Source: Echinometra lucunter
Taxonomy: Eukaryota > Echinodermata > Echinoidea > Camarodonta > Echinometridae
DNA: 64,000 nt
Assembly: GCA_029962745.1 (NCBI GenBank)
Contig: CM057151.1
Location: 33,374,818 to 33,438,817, forward strand
Direction of reading: 5' to 3'
Below the pieces are notes generated by a model. The model was not told where the DNA came from. It worked only from the letters and a program-made list of their open reading frames with translations, and did not search any database. A program made the translations under genes and the position numbers. How positions within the stretch are numbered: position 1 is the first letter of the stretch; the number at the start of each line of letters is the position of its first letter. Positions 10,560 through 20,119 of this stretch are shown one piece after another.

Positions 10560-11141
10560 AATTACTTGTACATACTACATGGTCTCTATGAAAATGGTGA
10601 TAAGGCTAAGTCTTGGTCAATGATTGTGTGTACAGACTTTACCTTTGACAGGCTAGACCATAATATCTTAGTAAGGAAATAAATCGATCTTGAAGTAAGG
10701 CCATGCCTCATAGAGTGGGTAATCAGTTTCTTAGAATCCTGTCAGCAATGTGTCAAGTATCAGCATACCTTGTCAGATTATGTGACCAGTAATGCTGGAG
10801 TCCCTAAAGGTACTAAGCAGGGACCAATTCTGTTCCTTGTAATGGTAAATGATGCAAGAATGTTTCAATACCATACTTCAAGAATGTAGATGACCTTACC
10901 TTGTTGGATTGTCTTAAACAGGTCATTCAGTGTTGCAAACTGTACTTAATGAACTTCAGGAGTGGTCTACTCAAAACCATATTATGAGACTTAACCTAAC
11001 TAACTCTCTCACCATACATGTAGATGTTCACTTCCTGAAAACTCCCAATCCCTCTACAACTCTTTGCAATGTTGATTCATTTTTTCAGAATGCTGTAAAG
11101 ATTCTTGGTGAAACAATACAATTGAGCCGTAAATGGGATAT

Positions 11142-11396
11142 TGTCGGTGGGCTGTTAAAACCTTGTATCTCAAAATTTGAAAATTTTGAGGACAGCTCAG
11201 AAAAAGCTGTATTTTCGAATTATGACAATGGTGGCAACCTCATATTGTCTGAAAACAGTGTCCTAATTGCTGTAGAGAACTCTTTCCCAGCAAAAGAAGG
11301 TTGCCACTTATGTCATAACTCTAAGATAGAGCTTTTTCTGAGCTGTCCTTAAATTTTTTTGATTTTGAGATACAAGGTTTTAACAGCCCACCGACG
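11142..11396. mobile_element. MITE inserted in the fossil RT
   Basis: 255 bp with terminal inverted repeats of about 65 bp. Both ends read (T/C)GTCGGTGGGCTGTTAAA and continue through CTTGTATCTCAAAAT to CAGCTCAGAAAAAGCT. It is flanked by ATAT (11138-11141 and 11397-11400), possibly GATAT. Deleting the element and one copy leaves a continuous reading frame encoding W-D-M-H-V-A-E, so the empty site is known. The open frame 10930-11352 runs through it by chance. Confidence 0.9.
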
Positions 11397-11520
11397 ATAT
11401 GCATGTAGCAGAAATTTTGAAAAAGTGTAACTGGAAATTGTACATGTTCAGGATGGTGAAACAATATGGTCTCTGTTTATCTGATTTGAAAATAGTGTAT
11501 ATTGGCTATATTGGCCCAAG

Positions 11521-12277
11521 TGGGCAATTCCGCGGTAACTGACGTCACCAAGATAGAGTACTAGTGGTATTGTTTATATAGTAGTTTTGTGAATGACACT
11601 TGCTTCGGCTTTTAATTACTGTAGATAAATAAGTTGATAATAGGGAAGAAACACATGGACAGTTTTATCTCAAACTGCATTTCTCATCACACAGCAAGCA
11701 AAAATGTGTCGGTAACTGATGTTACGCAAAAAGGACATGGACAATGATGGTGTGGAATCAAATTTATATATCTCATGTCTCAGACTTGTAAGGATTATAT
11801 AATTCATTTGACATTACACCTAGGTTCTTGGAAAGAGATGTGCAAAATAATGAGCAATTTGAATAATTTGTTTTAGTGCCATGAAAAATTTAATGAAGAC
11901 ATGTTGTTATTTGATGTTACACTTCAATTCAACATAGATTTTGCACATTTCCATTAGTGTTTCACCCATTAACTACCCAAAATCTGTTAAAATAATCCAT
12001 TAAAATCAATTAGATAAAAAAAAATCTGAGAAAAATGACTAAATATAAGAATAAGAGTCATTTAAAACACATTTCCTTGACCATAGTCCCATATTTGCAA
12101 ATTTTTGTTTGTTTATGTTATTCTCTGTAAGGTCGTATTGCAGATTTTTTTTATCTTAAATGTTTATTTGTAGCAAAAAGAAGGCCCTGTAGTAATTTTA
12201 GATTTTTATTTGGAATTAACAGGGCGCAGTGCGATTTCAAATTTTGAGCTCTGTGTCCCATATATGTTGTGGAATTA
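11521..12277. mobile_element. second element inserted in the fossil RT
   Basis: About 757 bp starting TGGGCAATTCCGCGG and ending, in reverse complement, with a related TGGGTAATTCC if the adjoining CCCA is included. CCCAAG occurs on both sides (11515-11520, 12278-12283), so the duplication is either 6 bp (CCCAAG) or 2 bp (AG) with longer inverted ends; sequence alone cannot decide. CGGTAACTGACGT near 11531 is repeated as CGGTAACTGATGT near 11710. There is no coding capacity. Confidence 0.75.
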
Positions 12278-12680
12278 CCCAAGTATGGAGTACTGTGTAC
12301 CCGTTTTTAACGGAGCTCTCACTCAGAAACAGATCAATAGCCTTGACCGAATCCAAAAGAGAGTTTGAAGAATCATGCTTGGACCATTATATACCACTTA
12401 TGTAGATACTTGTCAAATTTGTAACATTGAAACCCTGGAATCAAGAAGAAGAAAACTTTGTACTGACTTTGCCAAGTCTCTAGTAACAAACCCTCAGTCT
12501 AACATGTGGCTACCCCCCAAAAAGAAAACCTACATGACCTTAAGAAACATACACTTCTAAATACCGGCAATTTAAATGTAAAACTACCCGCTATCGTAAC
12601 AGTTCCCTGCCCTATCTAATCGATCTACTATTAATGAAGCTTCAAGTAAATTCATAAAGAAATAATCTACCTCCATGAAT

Positions 12681-13590
12681 ATTCTGTACAGGTCTCAACT
12701 GACATTTCACCTTCAATATTTTCTTTTTTATACACCCTGTATGGGCTGACACTGTTATATTTATATAAAAGGTATTATATATCAATGTGTTCATTGGCCT
12801 TTTCCTACAATTATCCTAATCTTGAATTGCAAGTTCTCATGATCCGGTGGATAATTTGCAGTCCTATGTTTTTATGAATGCATAATTTTATGGGTCTGTA
12901 TACCTACATGCATTTTTTGTGGTCATACAAACATCACAAATGTTTTATATCAATTTTAATTGTTTTATGCTTCTTATTCTTTCTCCCCTCTTGTCGTTTC
13001 TTTGTTATTGTTTTTTTCTTATCTTCCTTACCTCTCCCAACCTTCTCTCCCCCTCATATCTCTTCCTCTGTCACTCTAGTAATAATTAATGATTATGATT
13101 ATTACATACTAATTATATTTTCACTGTGACTTGAATGTATAGATAACCTTTTTATTGTACATATTAAATATCATGCCATTCTTTCTGCCATTGCTTTTCT
13201 TTTCTCTGCATGCCATCTCTTCCATGTTTCTATTAATTCCTCTCCCTCTTCTCTCTATCATGTCTATCATATTTCCTACCTATCTCCATGTGTGCCCTCA
13301 CACTCTTCTCCTTGCCTCCTCACATTCTTTATCTCTCTATCTCTCTCTCTCATATCTGCCCTCTTCTTCCAGCTCACTCTTTCTTTCCCTCCTGATTCAG
13401 TTCTTCAAAATGATTTTAAAATGTACATACCCGGTATTGTTCTCTCCTTTTTTTTGTAAATAATCATTATTCAATGTCTAAAATGTGTACCTAATTGTCT
13501 TCTACTTTGTAATGTGATGCTTCAATATGTATATTCCATGCAATTCAGCTTTCGAGCTGCAATATGGTTTTTCAATAAATACCTTTCCAG
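12681..13590 (+). other. pyrimidine-rich stretch, possible LINE 3' UTR
   Basis: A T/C-rich region (TTTCT, CTCTCC and CTATCTCTCT words) ends in AATAAA at about 13575. It follows the fossil reverse transcriptase directly and may be its 3' untranslated region, but no paralogue in the window confirms it. Open frames here encode low-complexity Leu/Ser/Phe stretches. Confidence 0.35.
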
Positions 13591-13824
13591 TCAATCGTTT
13601 TTTATATATCTATTATGTTATCTGTTATGTTACTTGTAATATGTGTATAGTTTCTACATGTAGTTTCATAATGGGTTGAGGTTTGCCATTAATATTTTTA
13701 GAGACCAGTTGTGAATGTTATGATTTAGCATGTCAGTTCGTTCATACACGACAAGGGGTTATCGGTGTATTTGCAATTTAAGAACAAGAAGGTCATTGTG
13801 CTGGTCAGGGTAAAGGAATGTCAT
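13591..13824. other. no gene recognised
   Basis: A short AT-rich interval between the possible 3' UTR and the next element. Confidence 0.4.
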
Positions 13825-13826
13825 TA

Positions 13827-14678
13827 GGCGCTTTCACACCTACCCGATCAGGAAAAATACTTGGTATTTTCAGATCGGGTATTCTACCCCGATCAGAAAA
13901 TACCAGGTATTTTGCCAGTGTGAAACCAAATTACGCGTAATATCCCAGAAAGAAAATACCCGTAAATTAGTAGGTACTTTCTCAAAATTACGAGTACTTT
14001 CTCCAAGGTCGCGGGGATTTTTGTAATGTGAAAGCAAATTACGAGAACTTCTATTCCATCAAGCACTGGCGCACGAACCGTGTACTGTACTGTGTGTACG
14101 TATTGGACGTCGTTATCGTTTGTGTACCCGCACATTATAGATTTGAGATTTGTATCGTCTATTTCTAGCGTCGTTGTTTCAGTCAAGTTCTGTTCCCCTT
14201 TCGTGTTTTTTAATGATTTATTCTGATATATCTATACGGTAATATGTCATCCTATTATCATCGCTGATAGCGATGTGGAGGGAGGAGGAGGTGTACAGGG
14301 CAGTGGCCTCCTCCAGCCAAAGAAATATGCTGGCTGCAAGACTTGCCAGCCTCGGGTTAGAGGATACCTCTCGAAATAAAAAATAAACTGAAAGTTCTAA
14401 AGAGAGATTATCAGACTGCAAATGTACATCAGAATATAAAGACGTATCGATGATCGCTAACTAGCTAGCACTATCATAGCAAGAGATGAGCTAGCTGAGC
14501 GAATTTAAAAGCACGAGCCTCGTCTGCAAAATAAAATCGTAACTTCGAGAACTTACCCCGAAGAGGTCTGGCTTCGGGTAGGTGTGAAAGCGCGGAACCA
14601 TTATCGGGTATTTTGGGGCCTTAACAAGTTCTCGTAATTTACGGGTATTTTTCCTGATCGGGTAGGTGTGAAAGCGCC
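13827..14678. mobile_element. inverted-repeat element with TA flanks
   Basis: 852 bp. Both ends read GGCGCTTTCACACCTACCCG and extend through ATCAGGAAAAATAC, so the perfect terminal inverted repeat is over 30 bp. It is flanked on both sides by TA (13825-13826, 14679-14680). A subterminal copy of the end (GGTAGGTGTGAAAGCGC at about 14577) and several GTGTGAAA/ATGTGAAA words lie inside, as does a local palindrome (13861-13912). There is no transposase. The two TA copies fit a TA-duplicating family, but could also be the outermost base pairs of the repeat. Confidence 0.85.
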
Positions 14679-14680
14679 TA

Positions 14681-15589
14681 TTGAGGCAATTTTAGAGAAG
14701 ACTTGAAAGTGCAAAGTTGCTATGACAGCCACTGCCATGAGCCAGTGATTATTTTGGGTTGGGTTATTGAAAGTCCAGTTTTAGTCTTAAGTTCGTTTCT
14801 AAGTTTTGGAGTAACAATTTACAATGTTTTATAATATATCATTCCATCATGTTGATTATAGCCGAACAGCAGAATGCAGGAAGCGGCTGATCAAGAGGAA
14901 ACAGTCCTCAAGTCATATTGTCAGGATGAGTGGTTATCCCATAAACCACTATTTCAAAGTACTTTTGATAGAAATCCGTTATACTGTTCGATGAAATACA
15001 AGTGATAGTGGAATTTGTATATTTGTTGGGAAAGATATCCAGAACGATGGAGGAACTGTAATTTTGATAAGATGCTTATTTTCATGCAATATTAATGAGT
15101 ATATGTTTATCATTATTATCACGAGTCTTTTTGACATCATATTGGTAGAATCTAGTGTATCATGGAATCACAATCAAATATACTATTATCTGTATTTTAC
15201 AAACATGTCCATATTTGCTAATCAATTCTTTTGTATTGGGTCAGGTGTCATGAGGTTGCCTACTTTTGCGTTACATGGTGATTCTACCTTCAGTAGTGTA
15301 CTTCTAACTTTGAAAACTGATATCTCCTTTAGTATCAACCCTGTGATAGCATAAGTGTATATTTTCTGATAGGAAATTACAAGAAAAATCTGAATATGCA
15401 CTAAAAAAATGGCACAAGGTGTAAGACAAAAGAATTTTGCGAACATGAATATGGAAATTTGAATAATTTTTATTATCTCATTGTTTTGAACATAACTTTT
15501 TCTCTGGCACTCCTAGGGCAATTCTAATGTTATATTCTTGCAAGAGACATTCAGACCTTTTCAGCAAGGTATGATTATCGGTTCGGTAT
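14681..15589. other. no gene recognised
   Basis: AT-rich sequence with short frames on both strands and no recognisable motif. Confidence 0.45.
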
Positions 15590-15733
15590 AAAAATGTCAG
15601 AGGTAAAAATGTCAGAGGTAGAAATGTCAGAGGTAAAAATGTCAGAGGTAAAAATGTCAGAGGTGAAAATGTCAGAGGTAAAAAATGTCAGAGGAAAAAA
15701 TGTCTGAGGTAAAAATGTCAGAGGTAAAAATGC
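15590..15733. repeat. 15-bp minisatellite, about 10 copies
   Basis: The unit AAAAATGTCAGAGGT is repeated about ten times with single substitutions and 1-bp length changes, decaying at the right end (TGCCGAAG). Confidence 0.95.
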
Positions 15734-16585
15734 CGAAGTGAAAGTGTTACCGGTAAGAATATTAAATTAGAAATTATGGAGAGCACGAGATGTTAAAAAT
15801 CGATAATGTATAATGAAGTGATCATAATATACTACTCTCTGTAAGCAAACAGTGTATGTGTAGTCACTTGAATGGCCTTCCTGTCCTCATGTGATGTGAC
15901 AGTGATGGTGTTGCACTATTCATAAACCACCCAGTGAGACGAATCTTGTTTTGGCGGGGAGAACATTCTGGTATGCGCGCATTGCCCAATCAGTGTTTTG
16001 ATCTTCTGTGAACTTGTTAAGCTGACTCCAAATGTAGCAGCAAACAAACACCCAGTTCCCTCTCTGTGTTTATAAGCTTTGGTCGCTTCACATGCACTGT
16101 GAAACATATTTGTGACAATTTCAACATGTGAATAAGTAAATCGCTCATTTTAGGTAAGAAATGTAACGTAGGATGATGTTCATTATTGTCTTTGTGAGAT
16201 TAATGGGAAATAAGCTACAGGATTATATCTAAGTGATTTAAACTGAAACTTTATTGATTTTCATCTTGGTCAAATTTGGTATTTTTACACAGGAAATTTC
16301 ATACCTTGTCCAAATATCCCTATTTTTTGTAACAAATTGCGATCCAGAGCCAGAAATTATGACTTAAAGTCAGCAAAAATATGTGTCCTGGAATGACTGA
16401 AATTCGCTGAGTACAAGGGCCTCATTTTTACGACTTCACAAGTTGAACACACGCCAAATGCAGGCCTGCCATCACATCCAGCTAGCTGCGCGCTAGCTAG
16501 CTCACATGTACATTGCGCGTTAATTATACACAATTTTTGCATGGTAACGGTTGTGGCTGTAAATTTTAATTACTTGCATTTGAAA
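15734..16585. other. gene-free; possible promoter at the right end
   Basis: No coding signal. The last 120 bp are distinct: GCTAGCTGCGCGCTAGCTAG near 16483 is almost a perfect palindrome, and CpG words follow up to the candidate exon at 16586. Confidence 0.35.
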
Positions 16586-16659
16586 ATGGTGGACAACATT
16601 CTTGATTTAAGTTTTGAGGTGGAAACCAACGAAGAGGAGGAAGAAGATGATACTGATTC
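16586..16659 (+). CDS. candidate 5' coding exon, truncated
   Basis: The ATG at 16586 has A at -3 and G at +4 and encodes MVDNILDLSFEVETNEEEEE followed by DDTDS, a plausible acidic N-terminus. The frame then enters the GGGTGATG end of a foldback-like element, where it encodes only repeat peptide (YSEGSLFRR). I interpret this as an exon interrupted at codon 25. I do not recognise the protein, the rest of the gene is not visible, and the frame is short enough to be chance. The coding look rests on the acidic run and the start context. Confidence 0.35.
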
Positions 16660-17090
16660 GGGTGATGTTCGTTATTCTGAAGGTTCGTTATTCCGAAGGT
16701 TCAAATACTCCAAAGGTTCGTTATTCCGAAAGTTCGCTATTTCGAAGGTTCGTTATTCCAAAGGTTCGTTATTTCGAAAATGATACAAAAATCGTTATTC
16801 TGAAGGTTCGTTAATCCGAAAATGAAAAAAGGTTCGTTATTCCGAAGGTCCGTTAGTCCGAAAATGAATCAAGGTTCCTTATTCCGAAGGTTTGTTAATC
16901 CGAAAATGAAATAAGGTTCGTTAGTCCGAAAATGAAATAAGGTTTGTTAGTCCGAAAATGAAATAAGGTTCGTTAATCCGAAAATAAAATAAGGTTCGTT
17001 AGTCTGAAAATGAAATAAGGTTCGTTATTCCGAAAATGAAATGAGGTTCGTTATTCCGAAATAAGGTTGGTTATTTTGAAAATGAAATAA
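16660..17090 (+). repeat. left arm of copy A, TTCG array
   Basis: Units of 16 bp (TTCGTTATTCCGAAGG) give way to units near 26 bp (GGTTCGTTAGTCCGAAAATG plus AAATAA). The core TTCG-TTANTC-CGAA is itself nearly palindromic. Open frames through it encode YSEGSLFRR-type repeats and are not genes. Confidence 0.9.
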
Positions 17091-17921
17091 ATTTCTGAAG
17101 TAACAAATACGGTGTTTTTATTCAAACATAATAGGATATTACGCAATAAAAATATTGGTATAGTCTCAGCAGAGGATGATACATATGTATATTTGTCGGC
17201 AGAGATTATGTTGCATCAAGAAGATGGCGTGGATCAAGAATTTTCATTTTGATTTTATCTGAGCAATCTGTGCGAATGGATTTAGAGTGTTGCGGGCTGT
17301 GTGTGGGTCATCCATAGCTTACCTTCCAAGCAAGAGGGATTTTTTTTTTTTGGGGGGGGGGGAGGGGGGTGTTTTATTCTGGTGGTTTTTTTTTCGAGGG
17401 GGATCATTATTTATGTTAACAGTTTTTGCTGCTCATAATAATGCTAATAACGATAACACTGACGATATTAGTAAAAATAATAATGATAAAACAAAAATAT
17501 AAATATGAATAAGAATGATAATGATCATGATGGTAGTAATGGTGATAATACTATTAATCATGGTGAAAATGATAACAGCAATTATGATTATTGTTTGTTT
17601 TTTTTCATTATCATTATCACATGGGATTTGACCCCCCCCCAGAAAAAAAGTTTAAGCTCATTTCGTCACAATGGCGAGGTACTAGGCAAAGCAATAATAT
17701 CAATATTTTAGATAATTATAGCTATTCCATACCTTTCGAGCCTTTGACATTAGCCTAGTCAGAGGGGGACGGGGTGGGGGTATATATACATAAAGAAGAG
17801 AAAAGTGGCATTAATAGTGAAATTTTCGCTTAACAATGCTCCTCCATATCCTATTTACTAACAGATGAATGAAAAGTAGTTGTAAATAGAAAATAATATT
17901 ACTACTCTCCATGGGAACCTG

Positions 17922-18928
17922 GGGCCTGTTTCTCGAAACCGTCATAAGTCAACTTCTCAGCTAAGATCGCCGCTAGTTGGCTAGTTGTCTGCTACGTGTT
18001 TTACGAAGCTGTGCTTGCCAAGATCAATGCCAACATCCCGACTAAGAACTTATGATGCCTCTGACCCTGTCATATCTTTTTTTGTTGATATGCAGTGCCA
18101 TCACATGCCACTAATTTGGTAGATTATGGCTGGCCAAAATGGAAGCTACATAGATTTTAAAAAATAATTCAAATCTATCTTTTCTAAGGGATCCTGCAAT
18201 CAGTAATTCATTCTTGCTCATTTATTAATATTATATTTCATGTTTCATATGAAACGATCTGCAAAAAAGGGTTTCCTAGGGGGTTTCTCCTGTGATTGTA
18301 ACATCTCACAAAAGAACGCAATTCTGCCACGTCAGGCAAGGCATAGTCAAAGGGATAGTCTGTAGATTTCAGACCCATATTTATTCAAAGATAATTTATA
18401 TCGTAGATTTTTAAACAAAATACGTTTTAAGACACATATTTTAGCTTGTAATTTACCAAAATTATGCATATCAACGTTTTGGTCAAGACATGACGCTGGA
18501 TAAATATTTAATTTGCCTCCTTTTTCCGATCATGAACGTAAGGGTTTATTTTGCAAATCTAGTGTCCCGGGGGTACCCATCTTACGTTCAAAACGATAAT
18601 TAACTTAATTACTAAAAACAGAATTTTAAAGGTTTTTCTTTGGTGTAATCTGCCTTCTTTGAAAATATCTTCTATCTATAACCCCTTGCTACTATTTCTA
18701 ATCTTTGCACTCACCAATTCACTCAAATAATTGCAGTTTTGATAAAATCATTTTACAAAATATACATGTTATTGTGATCAAGGCTATGTGTTGTCACATT
18801 TCAACATCGATTCACAAGATATTTAGCTAGCATGCTCTTTGTGAAACAGTTTAGCAAGATCAGAGTCATCTCCGTAGTTGGCGGACAAAGATACGACTAA
18901 CTTGGCGTTGATTTCCAGAAACAGGCCC
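17922..18928. mobile_element. inverted-repeat element inside copy A
   Basis: 1007 bp with ends GGGCCTGTTTCTCGAAA and, inverted, GGGCCTGTTTCTGGAAA; more distant inverted matches (GCTAGTTGG with CGTAGTTGG) continue inward. It is absent from copies B and C, which read AACCTGATTCACAAG at the same place. In A the flanks are CTG on the left (17919-17921) and CAG on the right (18929-18931), so the empty site CTG was replaced by CTG and CAG. No coding capacity is visible. A CWG-target, PIF/Harbinger-like origin is an inference. Confidence 0.85.
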
Positions 18929-18931
18929 CAG

Positions 18932-19155
18932 ATTCACAAGCTTTGCTTTTAAAGGTTTCCTCCACATAAATATACAGCGAGCACTGTTTATTTTATACTT
19001 GCCATTTATTAATTTCATATACTGTATGAACTGAATTTAATATCAATAGTTTGTATTACTTTACACTGTTGATTTCATAATCATTTTGAAATGTTTAAGA
19101 TCTTGTAAAATTCATTCCCTGCATTGTGGAAATAAATGAAATGAAATGAAATGAT
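18932..19155 (+). mobile_element. LINE 3' tail fragment
   Basis: ATTCACAAGCTTTGC, AAGGTTTCCTCCAC and a terminal TTGTGGAAATAAATGAAATG with further GAAAT repeats match, with divergence, the 3' end of the LINE at 62248-62461 (ATTACAAGCTCCGC, AAGGTTTCCCCCAC, TTGTGGAAATAAACGAAATG). So an old 5'-truncated insertion of a related LINE lies in the element core. Confidence 0.8.
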
Positions 19156-19216
19156 TACAATGCTAATAACAATGATATTTTCACTAATAATAGTAATAAT
19201 TACTGTTAACTGTTAG

Positions 19217-19217
19217 T

Positions 19218-19249
<32 letters not shown>
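19217..19249. repeat. ATC microsatellite
   Basis: About ten perfect ATC triplets. Confidence 0.95.
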
Positions 19250-20044
19250 TAGCTTAATTAGGTCCTGTTGGTTCACATGTCAGCGTGCCCCTCCCCCCTT
19301 CCCTTAGGCGTTCCAGAATGCTGGAACGAAGTCACAATCATAACTGATGCGATCCAAGCTGAAAAACCCCCAATGCTATGAAGGAGGGTAGGGGCGTACG
19401 CCTGGGCCTATGGGGCAGGGGGCGTACGCACACCCCTGCCCCCATGGCATCCCCCGGCCTGAGGACCTGTCTACGCAACTACTCTTGCCTTGCCTCCTTA
19501 TAAGACATTTAATGCGAAATTAGTGTGTATCCCCCCCCCATTCCAAAAAGTTGGCCACGCTAGCTACGGATGGCTTTTTTGCCCCCCCCCCCCCCCCATC
19601 CAAGAAGGGATCGACGCCACTAGGATGTTAAACATTCCTTCTATTCTAGTCCAAACAACACCTCCCCTCCCCCTCCGGCCACCGCAGTGCGACATTTTTA
19701 AGGTTTACAAGTGGTAAACGTCTAATCGAGAATGGATCTTCGAACATGGACAAAACAATGGGGGAAAAATGCATAAAACCTCCTCCCCCCCCCCCCCCCC
19801 CCCCCCACATCAACAGGGCTGGCGACGAGCGGTAGCCTAAGCATAACCTCGATTCTTGCATGGATTCAGGACTGAAAATGAACTAGTCCCATAAGCCTAT
19901 GATCACCACCTTTGAAAGAATCGGTATACGTCCCTGGTCACGATAGATCAGCCCCTCCCCATAACAATTGAACAGGAAGGGTGATTCTGACTGACCAACG
20001 CCCATTCCACCCGGCTTTCCCGACTTTGTCATGTTAATTACTGT
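19250..20044. other. core of copy A, right part; no gene
   Basis: This includes the 3' part of a 513-bp stretch (19003-19515) missing from B and C, followed by the shared segment TTCCAAAAAGTTGGCCACGC to GGTCACGATAGATCAGCCCC. C runs interrupt it. Open frames on both strands are proline- or glycine-rich shadows of the C runs. Confidence 0.6.
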
Positions 20045-20119
20045 ATTTTCGGACTAACGAACCTTATTTTATTTTCGGAATAACGAACCTCATTTCATTT
20101 TCGGATTAACGAACCTTAA
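20045..20119 (-). repeat. truncated right arm of copy A
   Basis: Three inverted TTCG-type units (TTTTCGGACTAACGAACC and variants), then an abrupt join to satellite at GTGGAAATC. Confidence 0.85.

Larger units (their letters stand above)
10560..12680 (+). mobile_element. fossil non-LTR retrotransposon RT, interrupted
   Basis: Around 10640-10855 the frame reads DFTFDRLDHNILV, then AGVPKGTKQGPILFLVMVND, which are the reverse transcriptase FD-x-x-DH and GVPQG-x-x-GP motifs with substitutions and an in-frame stop. The frame then shifts: LQTVLNELQEWSTQNHI at 10930-11141, AEILKKCNWKLYM at about 11405, and YCVPVFNGALTQKQINSLDR at about 12289. Two elements (11142-11396 and 11521-12277) are inserted; removing them restores alignment of the flanking protein. 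The endonuclease half is missing. It differs in sequence from the LINE at 58.7 kb, so it is a different family. It is clearly dead. Confidence 0.85.
16660..20119. mobile_element. foldback-like element, copy A
   Basis: The left end GGGTGATGTTCGTTATT is shared with copies B (22103) and C (25213). The left arm (16660-17090) is an array of TTCGTTATTCCGAAGG and GTTCGTTAGTCCGAAAATGA units; the right arm (20045-20119) carries the same units inverted and is cut short, lacking the GAGCTGTAAC end of B and C. The core, shared with B and C, contains an AT-rich segment, G and C runs and a LINE 3' tail. Unlike B and C it holds a 1-kb insertion (17922-18928) and keeps 513 bp that they lost. The left flank is unique DNA and the right flank is satellite, so A is a rearranged copy. 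No transposase is encoded. Confidence 0.8.

Noticed and set aside
10930..11352. A 140-residue hypothetical protein
   Set aside because: Its first half is reverse transcriptase remnant and its second half is the inserted MITE.
16660..17090. CRISPR-like look of the TTCG repeats
   Set aside because: Unit lengths vary, spacers are not unique, the units are near-palindromic and the host is clearly an animal.
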